Positions 1 to 9,107 of a DNA stretch of 64,000 bases are shown here, piece by piece. Under the pieces are notes generated by a model. The model saw nothing but the letters and a program-made list of their open reading frames with translations. It searched no databases and was not told the DNA's origin. Source of the DNA: Antrihabitans stalagmiti (GTDB lineage: Bacteria; Actinomycetota; Actinomycetes; Mycobacteriales; Mycobacteriaceae); assembly GCF_016482825.1 (NCBI RefSeq), contig NZ_JAEMNV010000004.1, positions 186,001-250,000 of the forward strand. The letters are read 5' to 3'. Both the position numbers and the translations under genes were made by a program. Numbering within the stretch: the first letter of the stretch is position 1; every line of letters starts with the position of its first letter.

Positions 1-1
1 C

Positions 2-862
2 AGGGTCGACGCGGGCTACAACGCCTGGTGGACCTGTTTGATCCCGGCCGAGGTGGTCGCCAGGATCGGTCTGCCAATCCCGATCTTCTTCCAATGGGAC
101 GACGTCGAATACGGCATCCGCGCTCGCGAAGCCGGCTTCGTCACCGTCACTCTGCCCAACGCCGCGGTATGGCACGCGGACTTCTACTGGAAGGACTTCG
201 ACGACTGGGCGCGCTACTTCAGCACGCGCAACTCGTTGATCGTCGGTGCCCTGCATACCGAACTCGACGCAAAAGCGTTGTCGCGTCAGTTCTTCCGTTC
301 GATCTCGGAACATCTGGTCGCGATGCAGTACGGCCTCGTCTACACGACGCTGAAAGGCATCGAAGACTTCCTCGACGGCCCGAAGGGTCTGGCCGACGGC
401 GGTATCGAAGCGATGGCCGCGATCCGCAAGGGGCGAGCCGACTACCCGGAAACGATCAAGCATCCGGCGGCGACGGCACCCGTGCAATCGTCACATCTGC
501 ACACCCGTCGCGCATCGGGCGAGCCGAGTCACGCCAAGCTGATCCTGGTCAAGCGTGCGATCGACCAATGGTTCGGCCGTACGCAACACGGCATCATCGG
601 GGTGACACGTGAAGATGCGCACTGGTGGCACATCTCGCTGTTCGATCACGTCGTCGTGACAGATGCGTCGCAGTCGGGGGTTCGAGTTCGCCAGCGGGAC
701 AAGGCAAAAGCGCGTGATCTGCTGCGTCGGACGCGCAAGGTACTGCGTCGTCTGCGGCAGGAACTGCCCGCCGTGCAGAAGGACTATCGAGATGCGCTTC
801 CGACGTTGACCAGCCGCGAAAACTGGGAACGGTTGTATGCGGCGAAGCCTCCAACGAGCTGA
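2..862 (+). CDS. glfT2: Galactofuranosyltransferase GlfT2, C-terminal part
   Basis: This frame is open from the left edge and begins inside the gene, so only about the last 286 residues are present. GlfT2 is the processive galactan polymerase of the cell wall; it adds alternating beta-1,5 and beta-1,6 galactofuranose units to the lipid-linked acceptor at the inner face of the membrane. The visible part includes GYNAWWTCLIPAEV, the acceptor-site motif QWDDVEYG followed by IRAREAG, and WHADFYWKD. The histidine of that last motif corresponds to a metal ligand in the mycobacterial enzyme. A basic helical C-terminal region follows, as in the family. The next gene starts 26 bases before this stop. 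Identity is confident; the missing N-terminus lies outside the window. Confidence 0.92.
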   Translation, partial: RVDAGYNAWWTCLIPAEVVARIGLPIPIFFQWDDVEYGIRAREAGFVTVTLPNAAVWHADFYWKDFDDWARYFSTRNSLIVGALHTELDAKALSRQFFRSISEHLVAMQYGLVYTTLKGIEDFLDGPKGLADGGIEAMAAIRKGRADYPETIKHPAATAPVQSSHLHTRRASGEPSHAKLILVKRAIDQWFGRTQHGIIGVTREDAHWWHISLFDHVVVTDASQSGVRVRQRDKAKARDLLRRTRKVLRRLRQELPAVQKDYRDALPTLTSRENWERLYAAKPPTS

Positions 863-2333
863 TTCGAGGTTCGTCGGGCCGGTTGCGGCCTTTGTGTTCG
901 CCTTGGTTTTGGGCGTACTCGGCTCGTGGCGTCCGTCGTATTGGTACGACGAGGCCGCGACCGTCTACGTCTCGTCGCGTCCACTGCCTGACCTGCGACG
1001 CATTCTCGAACACCAGGATGCGGTGCACGGGCTCTACGACATCGGCATGCACTTCTGGTTCCGACTGTTCGGGAACTCGGAGTTCAGTGCCCGGTTTCCC
1101 AGTGCTCTAGCGGTCGGGATAGCCGCGGCCGGTGTCGTGGTTCTCGGCCGCCTACTGGTGAACGATCGGGTCGGGCTGTTCGCCGGTGTCGTCTTCGCGA
1201 TACTCCCGCGGGTTACCTGGGCTGCGGTCGAGGCAAGGTCGTACGCGCTGACCGCTGCCGCTGCGGTGTGGCTGACGGTTGTTCTTGTCGTCGCTCTGCG
1301 TGGCACGCGGTGGTCGTGGTGGGCGGGTTATGCCGCCGGGGCTGCGGTGACGATCGTGCTGTTCGTCGACACTGCGACCCTGGTCGGTGCTCATCTGCTG
1401 ACCGTTGCGATTCTGTCGCGGAAGTCGTTGCTGCGGTGGCTTTCCGCCGCTGCAGTCGGCGGATTGTTGGCCCTGCCTGCAGTCGTATTCATTCGAGGGC
1501 AATCGGGGCAGGTCGACTGGATTCCACCGCTCGATCGTCACGTCGTGCGGTCGGTGCTCGAGTATCAGTGGTTCGTGGGGGCGCCCGTTTTCGCGGTAGC
1601 AACCGTTGTCGTCGTTGCGCTCGCAGCACCTCGCATCGACAGGTCGTTGCTGGCTGTTGCCGTCCCGTGGGCGGTTGTTCCCACGGTTGCGTTGCTTCTG
1701 TTTTCTTTGCTCGCCGAGCCGATCTATCTCGATCGCTATCTGACCTTCACAACCCCTGCGGTCGCGTTGCTGGTCGGAGGAGCGATCGCGGCGGTCTCGG
1801 CTCGGGTCTGGGTAGCGCCCGCCTTGGCAGCCGTGCTGCTCGCGACGGCCGTTCCCGCATACCTCGCGCAACGGGGAACGTTTTCGAAGCCGAGCGAGAT
1901 GGACTTCAGCGCCGTCGCCGACTTCTTCGAGACACACGGTGCGCCCGGCGACTGCGTCCTGTTCACAAACGACTCCGCCTGGAATCCGACCTCGGCACGG
2001 GTGGCGATGAACATCCGACCGACCGCGTTCGACGGTGTACGGGACGTGGGGGTAGGCCGTTCCGCGGTCGCCGAAGGTTGGCTGTGGGACGAGAACCTGA
2101 CCATTCCCGATGCTGATCTCACTGGCTGCCGGGTGCTCTGGTTCGTTGCCGACGCCGACCGCGACACCGCACGAACGATTCGTCACACCTCGAACGAAGT
2201 GTGGAACCTCCCGCCGTACCGATTCGACACGTCGCCGGAGTATCGGCAACTGGCAGAGCGTGGTTTCACGATCGAGGAACGGTCACCGATCCACATGTCC
2301 CAAGTCGTTCGGCTGCAGTGGCGCGACGGCTGA
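837..2333 (+). CDS. GT-C fold polytopic membrane glycosyltransferase
   Basis: A 498-residue integral membrane protein with roughly ten or more hydrophobic segments. The motif SYWYDEAATV near residues 33-42 has the acidic pair expected in the first periplasmic loop of GT39/GT-C enzymes, which use polyprenyl-phosphate sugars as donors. The C-terminal 150 residues are soluble and probably extracytoplasmic. The start overlaps the end of glfT2 by 26 bases, so the two are probably translated together. A role in decorating arabinogalactan or a lipoglycan is inferred from this neighbour; the sugar and acceptor cannot be read from the sequence. It converges on the TetR gene 13 bases downstream. Confidence 0.75.
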   Translation: MRRSLQRADSRFVGPVAAFVFALVLGVLGSWRPSYWYDEAATVYVSSRPLPDLRRILEHQDAVHGLYDIGMHFWFRLFGNSEFSARFPSALAVGIAAAGVVVLGRLLVNDRVGLFAGVVFAILPRVTWAAVEARSYALTAAAAVWLTVVLVVALRGTRWSWWAGYAAGAAVTIVLFVDTATLVGAHLLTVAILSRKSLLRWLSAAAVGGLLALPAVVFIRGQSGQVDWIPPLDRHVVRSVLEYQWFVGAPVFAVATVVVVALAAPRIDRSLLAVAVPWAVVPTVALLLFSLLAEPIYLDRYLTFTTPAVALLVGGAIAAVSARVWVAPALAAVLLATAVPAYLAQRGTFSKPSEMDFSAVADFFETHGAPGDCVLFTNDSAWNPTSARVAMNIRPTAFDGVRDVGVGRSAVAEGWLWDENLTIPDADLTGCRVLWFVADADRDTARTIRHTSNEVWNLPPYRFDTSPEYRQLAERGFTIEERSPIHMSQVVRLQWRDG

Positions 2334-2346
2334 GGTAGCGAGCCGT

Positions 2347-2934
2347 CTATATGTTCGCCAGCAGAGTCCTCGCTGCGTCGGCGATGTCGTCCTCTAGCCA
2401 CTCCGGGAGCGGATCGGTCCGACCGTGGCGCCGCACGGCCGAGTAGGGCAGGTCGACGATCGCCCGCGCGACGGCGTCGAGGTTGCGCGGATCGTCGGCT
2501 CCCGTGAGAGCTCGGGCAATCCGGCGGACCTCGGCAAACATCGGCGCGTTCATGGCAGCGAGCGTGGTCGTGAAGGCGTCGTCCGGCGGGCCGTCGATCA
2601 AGTCGGCAGGCCTCGTGTTCAGGAGTAGCCGCGCATCCTGCGGTTCTTCGCGCGCGAACACGATCGCGCTCCGGGCAAGGGCTACACCCGCCTCCAGTGG
2701 ATCCGGTAGTTGCGCCGCAGTTTTCGCGCGGGTTTGGAATCGCTCGAGAGCGCGGAGCCAGGCCGCTGTCAGGATGCCGTCGCGGTTGCCGAAGCGGTGG
2801 TAGAGCGTGCCTGCCGGTGCGCCGCTGCGCGCGGCGATCGCGGCGACGCTTGCCGAGCGCGGGCCGTCTGCCAGCACCAATGCGCGCGCTGCGTCGAGGA
2901 TCACGTCGGTGCTGTGCTTGCGGGGTGGAGCCAT
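2347..2934 (-). CDS. TetR family transcriptional regulator
   Basis: A 195-residue protein. The N-terminal helix-turn-helix is clear (DVILDAARALVLADG, then SVAAIAARSGAPAGTLYHRF) and the ligand-binding half is divergent. It starts 21 bases from the divergent SRPBCC pair, and the shared short intergenic segment must hold both promoters, so it probably controls that pair and itself. The C-terminal part has LEEDIADAARTLL-type helices typical of TetR dimer interfaces. The ligand is unknown. The ATG at 2934 is supported by the GAAGGAC purine run upstream and by the start of the HTH at about residue 8. Confidence 0.85.
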   Translation of the reverse strand: MAPPRKHSTDVILDAARALVLADGPRSASVAAIAARSGAPAGTLYHRFGNRDGILTAAWLRALERFQTRAKTAAQLPDPLEAGVALARSAIVFAREEPQDARLLLNTRPADLIDGPPDDAFTTTLAAMNAPMFAEVRRIARALTGADDPRNLDAVARAIVDLPYSAVRRHGRTDPLPEWLEDDIADAARTLLANI

Positions 2935-2955
2935 GATCTAGTACAGTCCTTCTAT

Positions 2956-3321
2956 ATGGAACGTTTGCCTTATATCGATGAGCATGCCACAGAGATCGCC
3001 TCCGATCGGGCACATACCTGGGACGCGTTGCTCAGCGTCGTCTGCAAAGATCCCGCCGCTCCGACCCCACCCGCAGGCTTCGAGGTCGACGAAGCCGATG
3101 CGCCGAACCGTCTTGTCCTGAGGGGTCGACATCCCTTCTCGATCTACGAATTGGCCTTCACCCTCGACGAAAGCGGACCGTCCCGGACCCGGCTGACCGC
3201 CTACACCCATGCGGCGTTCCCCGGTCTCCACGGCAAGATTTACCGTGCCCTCGTCATCGGCAGTGGCGGCCACAGGATCGTCGTCGGACGAATGCTGCGA
3301 AAGATCGCGGCAGCGGCATGA
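2956..3321 (+). CDS. Small SRPBCC-like protein
   Basis: A 121-residue protein beginning MERLPYIDEHATEI. The opening (hydrophobic strand, then SDRAHTWDALLSVV) and the later RLTAYTHAAFPGLHGKIYR segment resemble START/polyketide-cyclase-like ligand-binding proteins of the SRPBCC fold, without a recognisable catalytic set. Its stop overlaps the start of the next SRPBCC gene by four bases (ATGA), so the two form an operon read divergently from the TetR gene. The shared promoter suggests inducible expression. Family assignment is by pattern only, and the substrate is unknown. Confidence 0.6.
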   Translation: MERLPYIDEHATEIASDRAHTWDALLSVVCKDPAAPTPPAGFEVDEADAPNRLVLRGRHPFSIYELAFTLDESGPSRTRLTAYTHAAFPGLHGKIYRALVIGSGGHRIVVGRMLRKIAAAA

Positions 3322-3827
3322 TCACCGACCTGATCCCCGGACTCGTGTGGGGAGCCACGCCCGGCGAACGGGCACTCCCACTGCCCTGCGACGACCTGTT
3401 GCCGGACGCAGGCACAACTGCCGACCGCGCCATCTCGGTCGACGCGCCGCCCGCCGTCGTGTTCTCCTGGCTGTGCCAGCTGCGGGTAGCGCCGTACAGC
3501 TACGACCTGTTCGACAACTTCGGCAAACGCAGCCCACGGACCCGTGACCCCGAACTTGTCGAGCTCCAACTCGGCCAGCGGTTTATGAACCTGTTCGATC
3601 TGGTGTCCTTCGTCGCCGACGAGCACATCACGCTGCGCACGAATCGTGTCGTCACCACCTACTCGGTGCGCCGCGCGGGTTCAGGTTCGCGGTTGCACGT
3701 GCGTGTGCTCTTCGAGGGGCCGGCTGTGCTCGCGCGAGCGCTCGCACTGGGTGATCTGGTGATGATGCGCAAACAACTGCTCGTCCTGAAAGAACTTGCC
3801 GAGCGCGAAGCCGCACACGTTGGGTGA
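3318..3827 (+). CDS. SRPBCC family (polyketide cyclase-like) protein
   Basis: A 169-residue protein. The segment DRAISVDAPPAVVFSWLCQLRVAPYSYDL is the usual N-terminal strand and helix of SRPBCC proteins, where 'vdAPpevVfpwl' is typical; basic amphipathic strands and a long C-terminal helix follow. It overlaps the upstream gene by four bases and is probably cotranscribed under the TetR regulator. Five bases separate its stop from that of the convergent GGDEF-EAL gene, leaving no room for a terminator. A hydrophobic-ligand-binding role is inferred from the fold only. Confidence 0.68.
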   Translation: MITDLIPGLVWGATPGERALPLPCDDLLPDAGTTADRAISVDAPPAVVFSWLCQLRVAPYSYDLFDNFGKRSPRTRDPELVELQLGQRFMNLFDLVSFVADEHITLRTNRVVTTYSVRRAGSGSRLHVRVLFEGPAVLARALALGDLVMMRKQLLVLKELAEREAAHVG

Positions 3828-3832
3828 AACCG

Positions 3833-6001
3833 TCAGTCGCCCAACCTGAACCGTGCCGCCGCATCCGCGGACATCGGTTTAGCGAACCGCCAACCCTGGC
3901 CGAACCGATAGCCGAGCGACTTCAGCAGATTCAGCTGCTCGTCGCTCTCGATACCCTCGGCAATAGCACTGACCCCGAGCGCCTTCGTCGTCGTCACGAA
4001 CATCTCTAGAAGCGTCACCGCGCGGTCGGTCGGTAGGTCCGAGACGAAAGTGCGGTCGATCTTGATGCCGTCGAGCAGACCTGTCGCGGACAGGTCGCTG
4101 AGTCGAGCCATATTCGAGTAACCGATGCCGTAGTCGTCGATCAACGCCCTGATACCGGCGTCGCGCAAGGCACCGATCACGGCCCGAGACCGTCCAGAAT
4201 CGTCCATCAGTGCAGTCTCGGTCAGTTCCAACACAACACACGACGGCGTCAGCCCAGCGCTCGCCGCAGCGTCGACGATCCTGCTCGGCAACGTCCTGTC
4301 CCGCAGTTGGCGAGCAGCGACGTTGACGCCGACGGTCAGCAATTCGCCACCTTTGGCGCGTGGCGTAGCCGTCGTCGCGTCGATCTGCGCATTCCAGTTC
4401 GCGGCCGCTCGAAGAGAACGATCGAGCACGAGGTCGAACAACTCGTCGATCAGCGGCGAATTCTCCGCCAGTGCAATGAATTCGTCGGGACCGACCGGAC
4501 CGAGCTGAGTGTCGTTCCACCGAGCCAACGCTTCGAATCCGGTGATCCGAGACGCCGTCAGGTCGACGATCGGTTGGAACTCAACGTCGAGACTGCCGGA
4601 CGTTATCGCCTTGCGAAGTCGGGTCGACACCTTGAGGCGGCGACTCGCACGGTCCGCATCGGCGCGATAGAAGCGATGCGCGGCTCGACCCGACCGCTTC
4701 GCTGCGTACATCGCACTGTCCGCGCGGGTCAGCAACGTGGCGATCGACACCCCGTCGCCCGGTGCCACAGCGATGCCGACGCTTGCCGTCACGCTGATGT
4801 CGAGTCGAATCGGCTGGCCGGCCACATCGAAGTTGATTCGCATCGGACGCGAGATCGCGTCGATGATCGACGACGCGACGGCCGCAGCCTGGTCCACGTC
4901 GGCGGTCCGCAGACCGACGACCAACTCGTCGCCGCCGAGGCGTCCGATGATCGACCGCGCGGGCGCTGTCTTGCGAATGCGCGTACCGACGCGGTGCAGC
5001 ACTCGATCACCCATCGCATGACCGTGGGAATCGTTGATGTCCTTGAAATCGTCGAGGTCGATCAAGAGCAGTGCGAGTGGTTCGCCGTCCGACAGCAGTT
5101 CGGCCAAACTGTCCTCTGTGTGCGAGCGGCTGCCGAGGCCGGTGACGATGTCGGTTTCCGCCAGCAAGCGCAACGCCTTCTCGCTGATCACCTGAGCGGT
5201 GACATCGATACTCACGCCGAGGCTGCCTGTCAGTTCGCCCTCGTCGGAATACAGCGGTTGATAGTGCGTATCCCATACCCGCTCTTTGGCCTCTATGCGG
5301 AATCGAAACTTTTCGCCGGTCAAAGCGCGGCGATAGATTCGGGCGAGATCTTCTCGACCTGGCCGGAGGTCGAAAACATTGCGGCCGACAAGATCGTCGG
5401 ACTCGACACCCATCCGGGCAAGGCCACCACCGGTAGCGACGCGAATTACCCCGTCGAGATCGAGTGAGAACACCACCAGTGGCGCCGAACCGAGGATTTC
5501 GCTGATCTGATCACCCGACATCCAACGTTTGTCCGAGGCGACCGGACCGACAGGCGTCGTCGTTTCGACAAGGGTTCCGTGCTCGGCGGGTTCACGGATG
5601 AATGCGACGATCCACTCCGGTGCTGCCCCGGAATCGACGTCGTCACCCGGCGTGGCAGTGATCGTCACTTCGATCGGCACACTCGTTCCGTCGCCGCGCC
5701 GGCCAAGCGTGCGGAACTTGAAAGCGCGTTCGTACGGCAGTTGACTGCTCGCCCGAAACCGTGCGACGGACGCCCGATGTGGTCCCCGCAGATGTGCGGG
5801 GACCACGACATCGATCATCTTCGACCCGATGACGTCGTTGCGGTTGCTTGCGAAGATGCGTTCGGCAATCGGATTGAATTCGATGATGGTGCCGTCGGCA
5901 GTCGCGATGATGACGCCATCGCTTGCAACTCGTGCGATGGCACGCCAGATCACCGCCAACTGTTTATCGACGTGAAGAGCCACTCGAACCTCTCGCCCCA
6001 C
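3833..6001 (-). CDS. PAS-PAS-GGDEF-EAL cyclic-di-GMP enzyme
   Basis: A 722-residue cytoplasmic signalling protein. PAS domains span about residues 20-135 (IEFNPIAERIF, IGSKMIDVVVPAHLRGPHR) and 165-275, followed by GGDEF (about 285-440) and EAL (about 460-715). The cyclase active loop reads GRLGGDEL, an acceptable GG(D/E)E(F/L) variant. The phosphodiesterase half has EALARW, NVAARQL, ELTETAL, DDYGIGYS, KIDRTF, AEGIES and GQGW, so the metal and substrate residues look intact. The protein could therefore both make and degrade c-di-GMP; dual proteins often show only one activity in vivo. The assigned start is GTG. No transmembrane segment is visible. Confidence 0.9.
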   Translation of the reverse strand: MGREVRVALHVDKQLAVIWRAIARVASDGVIIATADGTIIEFNPIAERIFASNRNDVIGSKMIDVVVPAHLRGPHRASVARFRASSQLPYERAFKFRTLGRRGDGTSVPIEVTITATPGDDVDSGAAPEWIVAFIREPAEHGTLVETTTPVGPVASDKRWMSGDQISEILGSAPLVVFSLDLDGVIRVATGGGLARMGVESDDLVGRNVFDLRPGREDLARIYRRALTGEKFRFRIEAKERVWDTHYQPLYSDEGELTGSLGVSIDVTAQVISEKALRLLAETDIVTGLGSRSHTEDSLAELLSDGEPLALLLIDLDDFKDINDSHGHAMGDRVLHRVGTRIRKTAPARSIIGRLGGDELVVGLRTADVDQAAAVASSIIDAISRPMRINFDVAGQPIRLDISVTASVGIAVAPGDGVSIATLLTRADSAMYAAKRSGRAAHRFYRADADRASRRLKVSTRLRKAITSGSLDVEFQPIVDLTASRITGFEALARWNDTQLGPVGPDEFIALAENSPLIDELFDLVLDRSLRAAANWNAQIDATTATPRAKGGELLTVGVNVAARQLRDRTLPSRIVDAAASAGLTPSCVVLELTETALMDDSGRSRAVIGALRDAGIRALIDDYGIGYSNMARLSDLSATGLLDGIKIDRTFVSDLPTDRAVTLLEMFVTTTKALGVSAIAEGIESDEQLNLLKSLGYRFGQGWRFAKPMSADAAARFRLGD

Positions 6002-6072
6002 CTGAGCCCGCGATCCGCGGTGTCGTTAGCGGAATGGTAGCGACCTCACGGGGTTCGATAGCGGATGTTCGC

Positions 6073-6930
6073 CTACTCGTCGAGAAAGATGTCCGTCACG
6101 AGGTCGACGTTCGGGTCGCCAGCGCGGTACTTCTCGAGATCGGTGACACCCGCGGCGGCGAGGACCTCGTCGTCGATGTAGAAGTTACCGGTGGCTTCCG
6201 TTGCGGGAGAGGTCAATACGACGTAAGCAGCATCGGCGTAGATGTCCGGGGTCCGCGAGGCGTTGACAACCGCGTCGCCGCCGAGCAAGTTGCGGACCGC
6301 TGCCGTCGCGATCGTGGTCCGCGGCCACAGCGAGTTGACGCCGATGCCGTCGCCCTTCAATTCTTCGGCGAGGCCGAGCGTTGTCAGGCTCATTCCGTAC
6401 TTGGCCATCGTGTACGCGAGGTGGCCGCCTGCCCACTTCGGGTTGAGGTTCAACGGCGGTGACAAGGTCAGAATGTGCGGGTTGCGTCCGGCCTTGGCAG
6501 ATTCACGCAACGACGGGATCGACAGCTTCGAGAGCAGGAACGTGCCACGGACGTTGATGTCCTGCATCAGGTCGTACTTCTTCATCGCGACGGCGTCGGT
6601 CTTCGACAGATCGATCGCGCTCGCGTTGTTGACGACAATGTCGATGCCCCCGAACTTCTCGACTGTCTGCGCGACGGCGGCCGCGACGGATTCGTCGTTG
6701 CGGACGTCGCCGACAAACGCCAGAACCTTGCCGCCGGCAGCCTCCAGTTCAGCAGCAGCTGTGTGGATTGTGCCGGGCAGCTTCGGGTTCGGGGTGTCGG
6801 TCTTGGCGATCAACGTGATGTTCGCGCCCTCGGCGGCCGCTCGCAGCGCGATGGCAAGGCCGATGCCGCGGCTGCCGCCGGACATGATCATGGTCTTGCC
6901 TGCGAGCGGCTTGTCTACCGATGTCGTCAT
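6073..6930 (-). CDS. SDR family oxidoreductase (HSDL2-like)
   Basis: A 285-residue short-chain dehydrogenase/reductase. The NAD(P)-binding motif is GGSRGIG near residue 18, with NNAS in the central strand. The active-site segment is AYTMAKYG, giving Tyr-x-x-x-Lys. The usual catalytic serine position lies in LTLSPPLN. 'HILTLSPPLNL', 'KWAGGHLAYTMAKYGMSL' and 'LWPRTTIATAA' are hallmarks of the hydroxysteroid-dehydrogenase-like 2 group, which is linked to lipid metabolism. The ATG at 6930 is chosen because the glycine motif follows at the normal distance; upstream codons in the same frame look non-coding. It lies 52 bases downstream of rsgA on the same strand. Confidence 0.85.
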   Translation of the reverse strand: MTTSVDKPLAGKTMIMSGGSRGIGLAIALRAAAEGANITLIAKTDTPNPKLPGTIHTAAAELEAAGGKVLAFVGDVRNDESVAAAVAQTVEKFGGIDIVVNNASAIDLSKTDAVAMKKYDLMQDINVRGTFLLSKLSIPSLRESAKAGRNPHILTLSPPLNLNPKWAGGHLAYTMAKYGMSLTTLGLAEELKGDGIGVNSLWPRTTIATAAVRNLLGGDAVVNASRTPDIYADAAYVVLTSPATEATGNFYIDDEVLAAAGVTDLEKYRAGDPNVDLVTDIFLDE

Positions 6931-6982
6931 TGCGCCTCTTCTCCCTGAACGGAAATAGTCTTCCGGCAACGGTAGACCGACG

Positions 6983-8023
6983 TCACTTCCGCGTGCGATA
7001 CACCTCCCGTAATGCGCGTGACCGCGCCTTGACCGTGCGGGTGCGCTCCTGGCGTAGTCGTGCATCGGTGCGCGACGCGACCCATTCGTTCTCGCGGAGC
7101 AGTTTGCGATAGCTGTCGAGTCTGCGTTCGGCCAACTCACCGGATTCGACCGCTGCCAGTACTGCGCAGCCCGGTTCGTGCAGGTGTCCGCAATCGTCGA
7201 ATCGGCAATCCTCGCCAAGCTCTTCGAGATCACTGAATGTCGTCGAAATGCCATGTGCGGCATCCCAAAGCCCGATACCGCGCAGTCCCGGCGTGTCGAT
7301 CAACGTGCCGCCGGAGGGCAGCGGGAACAGTTCGCGATGGACCGTCGTGTGCCTGCCTTTGCCGTCGACGCCGCGGACTGCATTGGTTGCCAGTCGTTCC
7401 TCGCCGAGGAGCGTGTTGGCCAGTGTCGACTTGCCTGCTCCCGACGGTCCGATCAACACGACCGTCCCGTCGAGCATTGCGGTGAGGACATCGATCCCCT
7501 CGCCGTTCGTAGAGCTGACGGCAAGGACAGTCGCGCCGGGGGCGATGGCTCGAACGTCGTCGAGGCTCTGTGAAATATTCTCGGCGGCATCGGCTTTCGT
7601 CAAAACGACGACGGGTTGGGCGCCGCTTTCCCAGGCGAGCGCGAGCATCCGCTCGATGCGCCCGAGGTCGACGTCACCGTCGAGTGCGGTCACGATCAGC
7701 ACGGTGTCGACGTTCGCCGCGAGGATCTGAGCTTCCGATCGTGCCGACGCCGTCGACCGTTGGATTGCGCTGCGGCGATCGAGAACGTGCATGACGCTCG
7801 GATGACCGCCGTGGTCGCCGACCGCTACCCAATCGCCGGTGCATACCGGCTCTATCGTTCGGGCGCGGATCGGTCCGTCGGGAGTTATGACATCACATTC
7901 GCCACGGTCGACGCGGACAACCCGAGCAGGGCTGAACTCGTTTTCGGCGGCGAGGAGGTTTTCGAATTGCCTTGCTACGGAATCGTTCCAGCCGTAACGG
8001 TCGAGAAGGTGGAGCTGTTGCAT
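6983..8023 (-). CDS. rsgA: Ribosome small-subunit biogenesis GTPase RsgA
   Basis: A 346-residue circularly permuted GTPase that checks 30S subunit maturation. An N-terminal OB-fold segment is followed by the permuted G motifs: TKAD (G4), GPSGAGKST (G1 P-loop) and DTPG (G3). A C-terminal zinc finger follows (CRFDDCGHLHEPGCAV), the full RsgA signature. The start at ATG 8023 (MQQLHLLDRYGW) matches family length; about 28 upstream in-frame residues are proline-rich and unlikely to be translated. It lies 175 bases downstream of glfT1, and that gap shows no gene. The short neighbour gap suggests possible cotranscription with the SDR gene. Confidence 0.92.
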   Translation of the reverse strand: MQQLHLLDRYGWNDSVARQFENLLAAENEFSPARVVRVDRGECDVITPDGPIRARTIEPVCTGDWVAVGDHGGHPSVMHVLDRRSAIQRSTASARSEAQILAANVDTVLIVTALDGDVDLGRIERMLALAWESGAQPVVVLTKADAAENISQSLDDVRAIAPGATVLAVSSTNGEGIDVLTAMLDGTVVLIGPSGAGKSTLANTLLGEERLATNAVRGVDGKGRHTTVHRELFPLPSGGTLIDTPGLRGIGLWDAAHGISTTFSDLEELGEDCRFDDCGHLHEPGCAVLAAVESGELAERRLDSYRKLLRENEWVASRTDARLRQERTRTVKARSRALREVYRTRK

Positions 8024-8198
8024 TGGGATTGAACTTTCGTCGAGGAGGAGACCCTCGACGCACGTCGGCGGAGGGTCAGGGGAGGTGGATTGTGCGCAGC
8101 ACGACAACCGATACGACAGCCACGAACAACAACCTCCCTTTCCACTCGAATCGCTTGAACCTTAAAAATCGCAGACTTGCGGCGCCTGCGCAAGCTAT

Positions 8199-9107
8199 TT
8201 ATTCGGCGGGCCGCTGGAACCGTTCCTTGCGGCCCAACTTGCGCAGCCGCAACCATTCCCGCAGACCCGCTGGGTCGCGTTCGGTGACGAGGAAGAACCA
8301 GCCGAAACGGATCCATTCCTGCGGCAACAGTCGTCGCATTCCTGGCTGCGACATCAGATAGCCCCGGTTGCGGTAGGTGAAGTACCGCTTCGTCGCGTCG
8401 TCCGGGTACTGCGTGTGCATCCGCCCGCCGAGGATCGGCTTGAATTCCGCGGCACCGTTCGGGTGCAGGTAGGCGGTCTGCAGGCAGGTCCCGAACGGGA
8501 GTCCCGACCGCACGAGTCGCCTGTGCACCTCGACTTCGTCGCCACGTACGAACAGCCGCAGATCGGGAACGCCGACCGCATCGATCGCGTCGGCCGATAG
8601 CAACGCGCCGTTGAACAGCGACGCGATACCGGGCAGCAGATCTTCTTCGCCCAACTCCGACCGCAGCCGTCGCCATACGACGCCGCGGCGCAAAGGGAAC
8701 GCGAGGCGGTCGGGTTCGTCGATGTCGCAGACGACGGGTGACACCTCGGCCAGCCCGTTCCGGAGCGCGCAGTCCAGCAGGATCTGCAGCACGTCGGGGC
8801 CTTCGGGCCTACCGTCGTCGTCGGCGAGCCAGACCCAATCGGCTCCGATCGATAGGGCGTAGAGGATGCCGAGTGCGAAACCGCCTGCGCCGCCGAGATT
8901 GTGCGCGGACCCGAGATAGGTGACGCTCGCGGGCTGATCTTCGACAAGCGTGCGGACCTCGGACTCGTTGCCGTTGTCGACGACGACGATGTGGTCGACC
9001 GGTCGCGATTGTGAGGTCAGGACAGCCAACGACTCGGCCAGCAGCGCTCGTCGTCGATGGGTGACAACGACAGCAACGATCCGGGGTGCGGAGCTTGTTT
9101 CGGTCAT
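8199..9107 (-). CDS. glfT1: Galactofuranosyltransferase GlfT1
   Basis: A 302-residue GT2-family enzyme. GlfT1 primes galactan synthesis by adding the first galactofuranose residues to the decaprenyl-PP-GlcNAc-Rha acceptor in the cytoplasm. The sequence shows VAVVVTHRR, VVVDNG, the HNLGGAGGF loop and the nucleotide/metal motif WLADDDG at residues 94-99, then FNGALLS and RGDEVE for the acceptor side. The start at ATG 9107 overlaps the wzt stop by four bases (ATGA), supporting coupled translation. The cluster order wzm-wzt-glfT1 parallels Rv3783-Rv3781-Rv3782 of M. tuberculosis in content. Confidence 0.92.
   Translation of the reverse strand: MTETSSAPRIVAVVVTHRRRALLAESLAVLTSQSRPVDHIVVVDNGNESEVRTLVEDQPASVTYLGSAHNLGGAGGFALGILYALSIGADWVWLADDDGRPEGPDVLQILLDCALRNGLAEVSPVVCDIDEPDRLAFPLRRGVVWRRLRSELGEEDLLPGIASLFNGALLSADAIDAVGVPDLRLFVRGDEVEVHRRLVRSGLPFGTCLQTAYLHPNGAAEFKPILGGRMHTQYPDDATKRYFTYRNRGYLMSQPGMRRLLPQEWIRFGWFFLVTERDPAGLREWLRLRKLGRKERFQRPAE

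Noticed and set aside
1152-2249. A 365-codon - strand frame under the GT-C gene
   Set aside because: The + strand product has clear membrane helices and the GT39-type acidic motif; the reverse translation is a polar Arg/Gly-rich shadow.
4307-5467. A 386-codon + strand frame under the GGDEF-EAL gene
   Set aside because: Arg/Asp-rich shadow of the real gene on the other strand; high GC with strong codon bias opens this frame.
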